From the NCBI RefSeq assembly GCF_900167135.1, contig NZ_FUWZ01000006.1, forward strand, positions 496,001 to 560,000: a DNA stretch of 64,000 nt, read 5' to 3'. This document shows positions 15,229 to 25,600 of the stretch, piece by piece (the stretch's first letter is position 1; each line of letters starts with the position of its first letter). Made by a program: the position numbers and the translations under genes. Below the pieces are notes generated by a model that made no database searches, was not told where the DNA came from, and saw nothing but the letters and a program-made list of their open reading frames with translations. Origin of the DNA: Chitinophaga eiseniae (lineage in GTDB: Bacteria; Bacteroidota; Bacteroidia; Chitinophagales; Chitinophagaceae).

Positions 15229-17229
15229 TTATTTACCACTATGTAATTTCCGTTCCAGCATCTTCATATAATATCCTCCCACCACACTTCTCGCCTGGAA
15301 CCCTACTTTTTTACCGTCCAGGGTTTCGTGCCAGTCGCTAAGCGGAACCCGTGTAGGCGTTTCGGTGATGTACCTATACAAAGGCTGCACAAAAGGTGTG
15401 ATGTCATCTCCCAACACTGCTGTCCACATGATCCAGTCGGATTTCGTATAGGTCTTCCGGCTGTCGAGCGGCAAACCGAAAAGTTGCTGTTTTCCAAGGT
15501 AATAATCTATTTCTTTTTTATAAACAGCCTCTGGAAACAAATGATAATCAAGCACTTTATCCCATACCATATTATACTTCTGACTCCAGGTGCCCGGCTT
15601 TCCGAACGCCAGCGTATAGTGGTCCCCGTCAGCGGCCAGCTCCAGCCATCGTTTAGCCATATCGCGGGCCTGATCATCATAACGTGTAGCCGTTACCGTT
15701 TCTCCCAGCATGCCGGCGAGCATCGCATAGGACTTAATGCCCATAATCGCTTTCAGCGAGAGATTGGCATTGCGAGCGAGGTGACCGGCAAAATCATCGG
15801 TACATAGCTGGTTGGCCGGGTCAAACCCTGCCTTCAGCAGATAGTCTGCCCAGACAGTCAGCGTTTTCCAGTGCGCTTTGGCGTAGTCGGCATTACCCTC
15901 TGCTACTGCTATTGCGCCGGCAAGGATCAGCATATTGCCGGATTCTTCCACGGGCATGTCTTCTCCATACACCTGACCGTTGGCCAACGGATAAGTGCCC
16001 AGGTCGTGTGCTGCGAACGGTTTGGTATAACGGCCGCTTTCTGAATATTCAAAGATGCCGGTCATCATGCCTTTCAGCAGGTCTGGGTTATACAGGAGGA
16101 AAAGAGGAGCCGATGGGTAAGTGACGTCAACAGTATTGATACAACCATTACTGAAATTTTCCTTGGAGAGGAACAGCAGCTCGCCTTTAGGGCCTCTCAC
16201 CAACTTATGCGCGGCCACACTCTGGCGGTAGGCCAGCTCACACAAGGCGGCATATTGTTCCCCGCCGGCAGCCACAGCGTCATGATGCAGCTCCCTGTCA
16301 AACGTTTCACATTGCTGCTGTACAGCCGCGTAGTCTTTCCAGGCGGTATTGAGCGCATTTTCTATGGTGGCGGCAGGACTGTCTTTCCACCATGCCTTCA
16401 GATTGGTGTGGAAATATTGAATGGCGTAACCATCGTCATACCCAAGCAGAAATACCTGTTCCTTCGGTGCAGCGCCTACCATGCCCAACGACACGCTGGT
16501 ACTCAGCATCTGTTGCCGGTCGCCTTTGGCCGGGGAAACTCTTTTGCCGGCAAACCGCTGCTCCGCGTCTGCCGGTGAACTGACATATTGGGCAGCTTTC
16601 GCCGACTGCGGCACGCCCACGTACAGGTAGCCCCAGTCAATACGCAGGTCGTCACCTTTTTTCTGTAATACCGGTTGCTGTACCGTTCCGGCTTTCAGCA
16701 GTGACAGCTGGCCGTTGGCATACTGCTGCGTAGTGACCGGCTGCGACGGCCTATTGACCGCCAGGTCGGTTGAAGCGCCGAAATACACCTCCACAGCATG
16801 CTTCCGGCTATCGGTAGCATGTGCGCAGTAAGAAATGTAAGACACCGGCCTGGACATCAGCATCAGGTCACGCATCAGCAAGGGCGATGTAAAAGTCAGC
16901 GTAAGCGCTACCTGGCCACACCGGAACTGGTAAACCGTCTGCGTGGCGTGAACGGCCACATCCGTCTGTTGCGCCGCCACAATGCCGGTCTCAGGACCGG
17001 CCGGGGCACCCAGTACCCGGTAAGTCACACCATCGACTTTCACCAGGCCGGACAAAGCCTGCCGCGCACCGGTCCAATGGACCGTAGCAGCCTGATAAAG
17101 CGTGTCCGTAGCGGACCATACACTGAGATACGGATCATGGGTGATCAGCGGATAAGCAGGCGCTTTCTGCTGGGCTTGGACATGGTATCCGGTGATACCT
17201 AAACATAACAGGACCAGGATTTTCTTCAT
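15229..17229 (-). CDS. Glutaminase-family protein (DUF4964/DUF5127/DUF4965/DUF1793 type)
   Basis: A 666-aa exported protein with a signal peptide ending near HVQAQQ. The N-terminus (PLITHDPYLSVWSATDTL, then HWTGARQALSGLVKVDG) matches the start of the GtaA-like glutaminase family. A beta-rich region follows, then an alpha/alpha-toroid-like half with AHDLGTYPLANGQVYGEDMPVEESGN and FAGHLARNANLSLKAI. Fungal founders hydrolyse glutamine, but bacterial members are largely uncharacterised, and the toroid resembles glycosidases. At 666 aa it is somewhat shorter than members I recall. It is monocistronic, ending at the shared terminator. The family is fairly sure; the activity is not. Confidence 0.75.
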   Translation of the reverse strand: MKKILVLLCLGITGYHVQAQQKAPAYPLITHDPYLSVWSATDTLYQAATVHWTGARQALSGLVKVDGVTYRVLGAPAGPETGIVAAQQTDVAVHATQTVYQFRCGQVALTLTFTSPLLMRDLMLMSRPVSYISYCAHATDSRKHAVEVYFGASTDLAVNRPSQPVTTQQYANGQLSLLKAGTVQQPVLQKKGDDLRIDWGYLYVGVPQSAKAAQYVSSPADAEQRFAGKRVSPAKGDRQQMLSTSVSLGMVGAAPKEQVFLLGYDDGYAIQYFHTNLKAWWKDSPAATIENALNTAWKDYAAVQQQCETFDRELHHDAVAAGGEQYAALCELAYRQSVAAHKLVRGPKGELLFLSKENFSNGCINTVDVTYPSAPLFLLYNPDLLKGMMTGIFEYSESGRYTKPFAAHDLGTYPLANGQVYGEDMPVEESGNMLILAGAIAVAEGNADYAKAHWKTLTVWADYLLKAGFDPANQLCTDDFAGHLARNANLSLKAIMGIKSYAMLAGMLGETVTATRYDDQARDMAKRWLELAADGDHYTLAFGKPGTWSQKYNMVWDKVLDYHLFPEAVYKKEIDYYLGKQQLFGLPLDSRKTYTKSDWIMWTAVLGDDITPFVQPLYRYITETPTRVPLSDWHETLDGKKVGFQARSVVGGYYMKMLERKLHSGK

Positions 17230-17604
17230 AACGGGAATATTAAGCGTATTTTTTACAGTTATGAAAAATAATAAGGTTTTTCAGGAAAGGGCCGGAAATG
17301 TGACCAACGGTAACTGTGATGACCATGATGATGACTGATGAACCTGATTTGGGAAGACCACCCTACCTTTTTACCAGGACGGATCTGCCCTGATTGACGA
17401 AGGCCAACGCGAAGATGAGGAGGCCGGGTGGACATTAAACTGCATTGCAGATGCTGCTGATGGTCCAGGGAAACAAAAAACGCAGACCCTGCAAACGCCT
17501 TGGAGGCCCTGAGAAGCCTTTTTAGTACGTTATTCAGATCTGCGCGTATCTTGAGTCAGATTATTTCGGAGCGCAAAAATAAAACAATTAAAATAAATTT
17601 TCAA
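17230..17604 (-). other. Gene-free 375-bp region: promoter and possible leader or small RNA
   Basis: No convincing coding frame was found. On the minus strand there is a promoter match: TTG (17604-17602), a 20-nt spacer, then TATTTTTG (17581-17574). A start near 17567 would give either a leader of about 340 nt for the glutaminase-family gene at 17229, or a short RNA of about 90 nt. The short RNA would end at a small hairpin (GCAG-ACC-CTGC, 17482-17492) followed on the minus strand by six T (17480-17475). The hairpin stem is short, so termination there is uncertain. Confidence 0.35.
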
Positions 17605-18927
17605 CTAAAACCAGATAAACCATTGTGGTTGCCAACGTATCAGGCTGGCGATGACCCATATAATGGCGGCCATGCCCAGGCTGCCCAGTGCCTTACGGTT
17701 TTTCCAGGAGTAACCCAGCAGTACCGGCACTTCCCAGTATTTGGCGATTACATATAACAGCAGTCCGCCAAGACCGGTCCAGTTGAGCATCAGGATGCTC
17801 CGCTGTCCCCCCGCCAAAACACAGGCACACAACCAGGCCACGGTGAGCACCTGGAGCCAGATATAGTTGGGCGTACCGCAACGGGTCACCTCTTCAACAG
17901 ACATAGGCAACAACAGACAGGCCAGCAGTACAGACACAGCCACCAACACCTGCGGCGGCACGGGCGGCCAAAACACCAGCGCGATCCATAACACCAGCGT
18001 GGCAGCGGTATACACGCCCAACAGCCTGTCCGCCCGCCGGGAGTCCACCGGGAAAGGCAGTATCATCTTTTTTAATACCTTATGCAGATAAATCACCGGC
18101 GGCAACGTAAATAAGGCCACCATGCCCGGAACGATCACTTCATAGGCATACCAGTCCTCCGGAGCACGGAACATCAGCGATACCAGCGCCAGCGTGGCGC
18201 CCAGTGCGGGCAGTCCCACCGCTATGATCGCTTCTTTTGTTGTGCCGCGCCTTTCCAGATGGTCCACCACATGCTCCAAATACCGCCTGATCAGGTCCTG
18301 CCGTGTAGCCACCGCCGTTAGCTGTGCCCACAAGGTAAAGACGGACACCTGCAGCACAATAGTCCGCAGCGTCTGGTCACCGATCAGCACCCCCCACCAG
18401 ATACCGGCCACGCTGAGCGCCAGCAGCTCCCAGGTAAGCATTCGCGGTGAAAAAAGACGGTAGAACAGCCGGTGCAGTTTGGAATATAGCCAACTGAAAA
18501 TCCGGCTCCAGTAACGGCTCAACAGATGGACCAGCGAATACGCGGCAATAAGACCAGCCAGCCCTATCAGCATCCGGGACGCGGTGAATACCCCGCGCAA
18601 GGCCTGCAAGCGGGATGGTTTCGTGACGTTGTATACCAGCTCCGTATTGGCCAGCAGCTCCTTTGCCAGTATAGTGGCCTGTTCAGGGGTGACCTCCTTC
18701 AGTTCCTGCGTATGTTGCCGCCAGAAACTGTCGGCCACCGGCTGCCCTGCGTACGACTGCAACGTACCATATTGATAAAGTAATTTCTTTTGGGAAACAG
18801 AAAGCACCGACAAGGTGCGGGCGAGGTCATTATCGGTTGTCTGGGCGTATGCAGAACAGGTTAACATAACAATGATGACCATGATGACTGCTGATCGAAG
18901 CCTACAGCTAATACTCATACATTTCAT
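17605..18927 (-). CDS. Multi-pass membrane protein of unknown function
   Basis: About 440 aa, not recognised. An N-terminal signal peptide (ends near SAYAQ) precedes an extracytoplasmic helical segment (about residues 25-100, rich in Gln, Leu and Lys). About nine or ten hydrophobic membrane helices follow, separated by basic loops (RYWSRIFSWLYSKLHRLFYRLF). The arrangement of a periplasmic helical domain, several helices and Arg-rich loops recalls small mechanosensitive-channel-like proteins, but no diagnostic motif is seen. I start it at the ATG at 18927, which gives a clean signal peptide; an ATG at 18918 is also possible. No operon partner is evident. Confidence 0.75.
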   Translation of the reverse strand: MKCMSISCRLRSAVIMVIIVMLTCSAYAQTTDNDLARTLSVLSVSQKKLLYQYGTLQSYAGQPVADSFWRQHTQELKEVTPEQATILAKELLANTELVYNVTKPSRLQALRGVFTASRMLIGLAGLIAAYSLVHLLSRYWSRIFSWLYSKLHRLFYRLFSPRMLTWELLALSVAGIWWGVLIGDQTLRTIVLQVSVFTLWAQLTAVATRQDLIRRYLEHVVDHLERRGTTKEAIIAVGLPALGATLALVSLMFRAPEDWYAYEVIVPGMVALFTLPPVIYLHKVLKKMILPFPVDSRRADRLLGVYTAATLVLWIALVFWPPVPPQVLVAVSVLLACLLLPMSVEEVTRCGTPNYIWLQVLTVAWLCACVLAGGQRSILMLNWTGLGGLLLYVIAKYWEVPVLLGYSWKNRKALGSLGMAAIIWVIASLIRWQPQWFIWF

Positions 18928-19014
18928 TTTCTTACAGATACATCCTGCAATATAAACAAACAAGTACAGATCTCCGCTTGCCGGCGCTGTCAGCAGCCCT
19001 CATGGTCATCAGAT

Positions 19015-21291
19015 TTATAATTTTTGAAGTGGCTGTCCTTTCACGCTATACTCCAGCTTCAGCGTATATCCACCACCGCCTTCCACAAAATCCACTTTGA
19101 GGGGATGCCAGCCTTTTTCCAAGGCAATCTGGCCGCTCTTCTGCAAGGGCGCGTGCCAGCCGTCGTTATTAACAACGGTCTTGTCACCGATATAAAGCAT
19201 ACCGCCGTCATCACAGGTAAGATAGAAACTGTAGATGCCTGTTTCAGGCGCATAGAAATATCCCTGCAAGCGGGCGCCAAAGGCTTCTCCATGCCCCAGC
19301 CCTTCCGGGATGATCACTTTATCGGTACGAAAGGTGCTGTCCGGTGTCGCTTTTATCTTGGCCGTGGTTTTGAAAGCGCCTTTGAAATAGTCGAGTCGGA
19401 AGCCGCTGTCCGCAGGTTTTTCTGTCACCGCTTTCGCATAAGCCTCCTGACGGTAGCGGAGGGTATAGATATCCCCGCGATTCCCCATCGGGCTGAAAGC
19501 CGCCAGTTTAAACGTCTGTGGAGCAGTTACCGGCAGCGCCGCCGGCAGTACCGGTGATTTCAGGCCCGGGATGGTACCATCGGTCGTATAACGTATAGTC
19601 ATGCCAGTGAAAGGTGCTTTTACTTCCAGCATGCCTTTGTCCACAAAAACATTGTCCTCCGTAAAACCGTCCAGGTCAGGCAAACGGTAATGAACACCCA
19701 GCTGGTCAAGGCGGGCATATTGTTCGTTGAGCCGTTGGAGATAGTTGTCGTAATCCTGCTTATGTGTCCACAGCACTTCCGCGAGGGCTGTCATACGGGG
19801 CATAAACATATAATCGGCCCGTTTTTCGGACGGGATATATTCCGTCCAGATATTGGCCTGGGCCCCCATAATAGACCTGGCTTCCCTGGCGGTCAGTCCT
19901 TTAGGCACTGGCTCAAAGTGATAAACGTTGCCCAGGGAATTCCGGTCAGGCTGTGCATCGAAGTACAGCGGGTTGCCCGGCGTCATGATCACCTTATTAC
20001 CGTGACGGGCGGCCTTCACAGGGGCATCGGGCACCCAGGCGCGCCAGTACATGAGGATGGCGGTAGGGCTGATACCGCCTTCCAGGATCTCGTCCCAGCC
20101 GATCAGCACTTTACCTTTGGCGTGAAAGAACTTCTCCATTCTTTTTACAAAGTAGCTTTGCAGCTCCTCTACGCTCTTCAGGTTGTTGGCTTTCATTACT
20201 TCGGCGCAAACCGGAGAAGCGGCCCAGCTGGTTTTCTCAACCTCATCGGCACCGAGGTGCATATATTTGGATGGGAAAAGCGCAGCGATCTCGGAATATA
20301 CGTCTTCCGCAAAACGGAAGGTGCTTTCATTACAGGGGCAGATGGGCGTGGAGAAATCCTTGCCCCAGCCGGACTTACCGTCACAGGTGAGGAAAGGATA
20401 AGCGCGGATGGCTGCCATCATATGACCCGGCATATCTATCTCCGGAATGATTTCTACGTGGCGGGCGGCCGCGTAGGCGATGATATCTTTCATCTGTGCC
20501 TGTGTATAGAAACCACCATAGAGCGTTTTACCATCTTTCTGTATGATATGTTCCTGGTCGATTTCCATATCCGGATTCTCTTTGGCTTTCTCCATACAAA
20601 CAGAATCCTGGTTGTTCAACTCTCTCCAGGCGCCAACGCTGGTCAGCAGCGGATATTTTTTGATTTCGATACGCCAGCCCTGGTCATCCGTCAGATGCAG
20701 GTGCAGTTTATTCATTTTATACAGTGCCAGCAGATCGATGAATTTTTTCAGGTAGCTGACAGAAAAAAAGTGCCGGGACACATCGAGGTGCATACCGCGC
20801 CAGCTGTATACCGGGTTATCTTTCAGCCGCATTGCCGGAATGGCCACCGACCGGAGGTTGCCGGTAGTTCGGCCTTCAATGGCAGACGGCATCAGTTGAC
20901 GCAGGGTAACGATCGCCCGGAAAAAACCGGTGGGCGATTTAGCGCCAATCAGCAACTGCTGCGGCGTTACCTGCAGGGTATAATCTTCTTCTCCGGACAG
21001 CGTCATGTCCTGCTTCAGCACGATAGCGTTACCAGCGGCGGCCGTGGCGGTTTTTAACGTGGTGCCGATTCCCTGTTTTACCAGTGCCTGCAGCTGGGCT
21101 ACTTCATTGGCAAAAAGACGGCCATTGGCGGGTAATACCAGCCGGGTAGCGCCGGTAATGGTGAAAGCGCCCTCTATGGGCACCAGCTGCTGCGGATAAG
21201 GAATAATCGGATAACGTTTTTCCTGGGCATGGGCGGTACGCAGCCCCATGCCCAACGCCAGAGACAGCGTCAGAACGAAAACTCTTCTCAT
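19015..21291 (-). CDS. Beta-N-acetylhexosaminidase (GH20) with C-terminal PA14 domain
   Basis: A 758-aa exported enzyme with a signal peptide ending near RTAHAQ. A GH20b N-terminal domain is followed by the GH20 TIM barrel with NKLHLHLTDDQGWRIEIKKYP. The catalytic pair Asp-Glu lies in HLGADEVEKTSW (about D349-E350); GH20 enzymes use the substrate acetamido group as nucleophile. A C-terminal chitobiase-like sandwich (MTIRYTTDGTIPG) and then a PA14 domain (YSFYLTCDDGGMLYIGDK) are visible. It should remove terminal GlcNAc or GalNAc from glycans in the periplasm or at the surface, complementing the sialidases. The start at 21291 is chosen because a -7 box lies 35 bp upstream and earlier codons spoil the signal peptide. 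Confidence 0.93.
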   Translation of the reverse strand: MRRVFVLTLSLALGMGLRTAHAQEKRYPIIPYPQQLVPIEGAFTITGATRLVLPANGRLFANEVAQLQALVKQGIGTTLKTATAAAGNAIVLKQDMTLSGEEDYTLQVTPQQLLIGAKSPTGFFRAIVTLRQLMPSAIEGRTTGNLRSVAIPAMRLKDNPVYSWRGMHLDVSRHFFSVSYLKKFIDLLALYKMNKLHLHLTDDQGWRIEIKKYPLLTSVGAWRELNNQDSVCMEKAKENPDMEIDQEHIIQKDGKTLYGGFYTQAQMKDIIAYAAARHVEIIPEIDMPGHMMAAIRAYPFLTCDGKSGWGKDFSTPICPCNESTFRFAEDVYSEIAALFPSKYMHLGADEVEKTSWAASPVCAEVMKANNLKSVEELQSYFVKRMEKFFHAKGKVLIGWDEILEGGISPTAILMYWRAWVPDAPVKAARHGNKVIMTPGNPLYFDAQPDRNSLGNVYHFEPVPKGLTAREARSIMGAQANIWTEYIPSEKRADYMFMPRMTALAEVLWTHKQDYDNYLQRLNEQYARLDQLGVHYRLPDLDGFTEDNVFVDKGMLEVKAPFTGMTIRYTTDGTIPGLKSPVLPAALPVTAPQTFKLAAFSPMGNRGDIYTLRYRQEAYAKAVTEKPADSGFRLDYFKGAFKTTAKIKATPDSTFRTDKVIIPEGLGHGEAFGARLQGYFYAPETGIYSFYLTCDDGGMLYIGDKTVVNNDGWHAPLQKSGQIALEKGWHPLKVDFVEGGGGYTLKLEYSVKGQPLQKL

Positions 21292-21325
21292 AAAAACTCT
21301 TGTTATAGCATTGATTTCCAACAAG

Positions 21326-21333
21326 CAAACCTA
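21326..21333 (-). promoter_or_regulatory. -7 box of the hexosaminidase gene
   Basis: TAGGTTTG on the minus strand is an exact TAnnTTTG match, 35 bp upstream of the chosen ATG at 21291. No clear -33 TTTG is seen. Confidence 0.4.
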
Positions 21334-21385
21334 ACAAGAAAAGAAAGCGCTTCCTAATGGGATCTTCCCATTTTCGGGTTTTATT

Positions 21386-21991
21386 TTATAGGTCTGTCAC
21401 TATTTTCAGGCGGTCAAAGAAGACGGATTCCTCCAGTTCCCTCACCTCCCCCGGTTGCATATCACCCAGCTCCATGTCTTCAATGGACACACGTATCAGG
21501 CGCTGGCAACGGTGTTTCACCGCCCCCACCATTTTACGGACCTGGTGATATTTCCCTTCGGTGAGCGTGATCAGCAGCCAGGTATGGGGCGCTTTCTCCG
21601 GTGGCTCCGATGGCCTGGCCAGCATGCCTTCCGGTTTCGGTACGATGGTCACGCGGTGTGGCACCGCCACATAATGCATATCACGGGATATACGGATAGC
21701 AACACCGTTCTGCAGCCGTTGCAGCGTTTCAGGCAGCATATGCCCTTTGGCGCGCACCAGATAGGTACGCTGGTGCGGCCGCGCTCCTTCAAACAACAGC
21801 CGGGTCACGTTCTGGTTGGTGGTGAGCAACAACAATCCTTCCGAATGGTTGTCCAGCCGGCCAATAGCATGTGTACCTTCCGGGAAAGAAAAATCCAGGT
21901 CGCCCAGCAGTTTTACCTTTCCTTTATCAGGACTGATAAACTGGGAAACCATGTTGTATGGTTTATAGATAATAAAATAACGGTGCGCCAT
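21386..21991 (-). CDS. rRNA pseudouridine synthase, RsuA/RluE family
   Basis: A 201-aa cytoplasmic enzyme converting uridine to pseudouridine in ribosomal RNA. It starts directly with the catalytic domain (YFIIYKPYNMVSQF) and lacks the N-terminal S4 domain found in RsuA and RluB, as in RluE. The catalytic Asp is in AIGRLDNHSEGLLLLT. The late motif GKYHQVRKMVGAVKHRCQRL is characteristic of this family. I start it at 21991 because upstream codons run into the preceding gene and are not homologous to the family. It lies 22 bp downstream of the hypothetical gene at 22014-22481 and is probably co-transcribed. Confidence 0.92.
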   Translation of the reverse strand: MAHRYFIIYKPYNMVSQFISPDKGKVKLLGDLDFSFPEGTHAIGRLDNHSEGLLLLTTNQNVTRLLFEGARPHQRTYLVRAKGHMLPETLQRLQNGVAIRISRDMHYVAVPHRVTIVPKPEGMLARPSEPPEKAPHTWLLITLTEGKYHQVRKMVGAVKHRCQRLIRVSIEDMELGDMQPGEVRELEESVFFDRLKIVTDL

Positions 21992-22013
21992 GTGGCTGCA
22001 AATTAGGCACAAT

Positions 22014-22481
22014 TCAGCGGAATTTCCATAAACGCTTTCCCGGAGGGCGTTCGGGCCGCGACAAGGCCGGCGGCTGCGTATACAGTAGTTCATTGGACAG
22101 TAGTCCCAGCATCACCGGGCGGCCCGCGTGCTGAAACGGCGGGCAGGTATAAGGCTGGGCTATTATGACCCGCTGCAGAAAGTTTTTGTCATAAAGCACA
22201 GACAGCAGTACGTCTCCGGTGACCGGCAATGTGTCGCCGGTAAACAGCTGCTCTTTCACATACACCGCATACCGGGGATCATTTTCCCGGAGGCACTGAT
22301 CAAACCAATCGTCTGCAATGGAAGCGCCGGGGGCCTCTATTATCCTCTGAGAGTCGTCGTTAACCAGTAAGAGAACAGGGCTCAGGAAGGCAGGGCGATC
22401 TTTTTTTAAACCGGCCAGATAATTCAGCATCCAGGAATAATGGTTCATCAGTTCATTGGAAACATCCTGTAGTCCCTGCAT
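22014..22481 (-). CDS. Hypothetical cytoplasmic protein
   Basis: About 155 aa, with no recognised family, signal peptide or membrane segment. It is leucine- and proline-rich with a basic C-terminus (RPERPPGKRLWKFR). The ATG at 22481 is preferred to a TTG at 22523 because an exact -7 promoter box occupies 22521-22528, so the TTG would lie at or before the transcription start. It is followed after 22 bp by the pseudouridine synthase gene, suggesting a two-gene operon. No function can be proposed from sequence. Confidence 0.6.
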   Translation of the reverse strand: MQGLQDVSNELMNHYSWMLNYLAGLKKDRPAFLSPVLLLVNDDSQRIIEAPGASIADDWFDQCLRENDPRYAVYVKEQLFTGDTLPVTGDVLLSVLYDKNFLQRVIIAQPYTCPPFQHAGRPVMLGLLSNELLYTQPPALSRPERPPGKRLWKFR

Positions 22482-22520
22482 AGCAGTCGATATTAGACTT
22501 AAGTCCTTACTGGTAAAAAC

Positions 22521-22528
22521 CAAACATA
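22521..22528 (-). promoter_or_regulatory. -7 box deciding the start of the downstream gene
   Basis: TATGTTTG on the minus strand is an exact TAnnTTTG match, 39 bp before the ATG at 22481. It overlaps an upstream TTG start candidate and makes that start unlikely. Confidence 0.45.
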
Positions 22529-22557
22529 CTGAATATTGATGATAAAAAAACGATCAT

Positions 22558-22583
22558 AAAAAACCCCGGGCCAAAGCCCGGGG
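22558..22583 (-). terminator. Rho-independent terminator of the DUF4132 gene
   Basis: An 8-bp GC stem (CCCCGGGC / GCCCGGGG, loop CAAA), followed on the minus strand by six T. It lies 17 bp after the stop of the 22601-27634 gene. Confidence 0.9.
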
Positions 22584-22600
22584 CCACCTTTTGTTATATC

Positions 22601-25600
22601 TTAATTCTGAGAGAGCTGTGATAGCACCGTAGGGTCCTGTATCTCATGGTCCCTGGCCAGCAGGAGCACTTTGGAGATCAGTTCAGCTGACCTCGGGTCT
22701 TCATCCACGAACGGGAGGAAGATCCGGCCTCTGTGCTGCGAGTGTACAGGCAGTATAGAAATGTACCGGCCCGGCAGCTGATGCACTACCGCACTTCCGA
22801 GGTGTACACTGTATTCGCCCAGTTTGCCTTTGATCGTCGCATGGCTGCCTTCAACTTTCACATTGGTGAGTTTAAAGAGCCGCAGTGTTTCTTCCAGCAG
22901 CACCTTCCGCATTTCTATGGAAGAGTGACTGGCTTCGGGATCTACGCCGCCCACATGGGCCACGCTCACCACCAGGTCAAGGTCACGCATCACCTCACTG
23001 AAAATCAGCGGAGAGATCTCTTTAAACGCTACCGGTTTGTAGGTTTTAAGATCATGGAATTTGATGGTCTCCAGCGTAGGGCTTTCCACTTCTGCGGGAG
23101 AGAACCAATCGGCCATAGCATATATTTTTGCCACGAAACCTTCCTTGTGGAAGACCTTCTGCAGTCCTTCCTCGTAGTCCACTTTCCAGCCCCTTGTTTT
23201 GAGCAGAGCGGTCGTCTGGGTGGGCTGTACCTGGTGACCGGCATAGCGGCGGGACACGGACACCTCCTTCAGTTCATCTTCCAGCGGCACATAGAGTTCG
23301 CGGAATACCTGTTTGAATGGCTGCTGCACCGACTTCTCGAAGCAGTAACGCTGATAGTCGCTCCATACGCCTGCCTGATACAGGTCGCTGCTGTGAGCGA
23401 TGCGGATGTTGTCTTTGTCTGTCAGTTTCGTCTGTTTGCCTTTGGCGTCCACCAGGCTGCCGCTGTGATAGAAGCCGGATGCCTTATCAGTTATAAAGAC
23501 CAGCTTTTCCAGATGCCTGGAGATCACCGGATGATCAAACAGGGTGGCCAACTCCGCTGAAGAGAACACATCCCCTCGCACCATGGCATCTTCCAGTCCT
23601 TTGCGGGAGCGGCGGAACTGCTCCCGCAACGTTTTTTTGTGCTCATTGAGCTCTTCTATCTTCTTGTCTTTTTTATATTTCGGTGGAACGGCTTTCAGTT
23701 GTTTGTCTCCTTTAAAAGCGACTACATCTGCCTGCCCTTCTTCATCAATCACCAGCCCGATCGTCACATCGTCGTATTGGACCTGTGTTTCCTTAGACAG
23801 GATGTTCTGTACCTGCCGTGTTTCCATGGCCCAGGAAAGGCGTTGAGGATCGGCGTAGCCGGCGTTACGGGCCAGGTTTTCCATGGCGATACGCAGCGCC
23901 AGTCCTTCGCTGGACTGCTTCTGGGCGCCAAACTGGCGGCTTTCTTTTTTAAACTGCTGGAGGTATTCGTAACGTGCCAGCACGTCTTTTTCCGCGTTGG
24001 ACCTGCTCAGCGGAATAAGGCCGTAGAGACGCAGGTAGTCCTGGTCGCGCTTTTCTTTTACTTTTTGCGTCACCTCCTTGATCTTCAGATCGCCCGTCAT
24101 CACATCAGCGTATAAACGTGCGCGGCGATGTGCGTTCCCATCGCTGATAAATTTAGCCGCTTCATATACGATGGCCCAGCGCTGTTTGCCCAGCTCCTTA
24201 TAGGTATTCAGGAACCAGTCCTTATCCACGGCACCGTCTTTGAAGTCCTGCAGGTCCACAGCGCTGTAGCGGGCGATTTCGCTTTCCGCTTCAGCGTTCT
24301 GTTCATTACCGGCGGATTTTGTATGGGCGTGCATCCACCAGATGGCGGAGTCCAGGCCTTTCCAGCCGAGGTGCTGGCTTACGAACTTTTGCCACTGTGG
24401 CGCATATACGGCAGCCTCTATCAGCTGCGCTTCTGTGAGTTTGATCTTCTTCACGGTGTCGTCAAACAGCGCCTGCGTATCTTCCGGCAGCGGGAAACAG
24501 CATTTCAGCAGCAGGCTGAATATTTTCTGTTTGCTCATCTCCGTGCTGCTATAGCTGTAGATATAGCCGCGGTTGAGTGTTGTTTTTCCCAGGCCGGCCC
24601 ATATTTCACCGAAGCGATTTATGCCATAGATCTTTTGCAGGGCTTGCACCATATGGGTGACCGGTGTGCCGGAATCTCCCCTTTTCAGTTCGATATCCAG
24701 GAGATGCTCCCGGACTTTAACGAACATTTTTTCCAGGAAAGGATACGCTTCAAGATAGTTTTCCTGTTTTCTTGCATGATGGCTATGGGTGCGGGACAAG
24801 ATACGCATGTTCTCCGCGCTGATCAGCCCGCGGTACATCTCACTCTCCGGTATCAGGCCGGCTTCGAAGGCTTTGATGAAGACTTCCAGCGGGGGCGGAT
24901 AGGCACGGACCATCTCCGGCAGGCCGGTGAACTGCCGCCAGTGGTAGAGGTTCCAGCAATCCTGCAACAGCTGCTTGTCCGACGGTACGCCGTTGAGATA
25001 AGTCAGGAAGTTGCTTAATGTGGAGCTGCTTTGCCAGCCCACTACCCCGTTGTATGTTTTTTCGGAGGACTGCAGTATTTCCGGCGTCAGCGCGTTGAAC
25101 ACCTGTTTACAGCCACCCAGCAGGAATTCCTGCTGCTGTTCAAACGGATGGATGATCTGCAGCGCCCTCACTATTTTTAATATCGGATCGTTGTATTTGT
25201 AATGACGGTCGCCTCTCAGCACTTCCGGGATGACCTCAGCATAGGAAGGAAGGTGCCGTTTCATAATGCCCTCTCCCAATGCACCGTTATGAATATCGTA
25301 CATATCTCTCATCAGGACAGTGATGATAAAGAGGTCCCGCGGAGCAAGGCCGCTTTCTCCGAACCATTTATCCCACACTTCCGGTAGCGGATAGTGCGCA
25401 TATTCCTCTTCTTTCGAAGCGAATTTGTGCGTATATACTTTACAGTTCTGGAAGGTATTGCCCAGCAGTACCGTAGACCTGGTGTTATCCCAGTTATCCA
25501 CTTCATATTCGTGCGCAGCATGTTGTTGAAACAGTTCATTCAGCTGAATAAAACGCTCATGCAGCCTGGCCATCGGCATGGAGAAACCGAAGGGGCCTTC

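Noticed and set aside
17500..17757. An 85-codon plus-strand frame across the promoter region at 17.6 kb
   Set aside because: It begins in non-coding sequence and ends antisense inside a membrane protein gene.
19690..21057. A 455-codon plus-strand frame inside the hexosaminidase gene
   Set aside because: Antisense shadow of a GH20 gene with intact catalytic motifs; no homology visible.
22014..22523. TTG start at 22523 for the hypothetical gene
   Set aside because: An exact -7 promoter box covers the TTG, so it would not be within the transcript; the ATG at 22481 is preferred.
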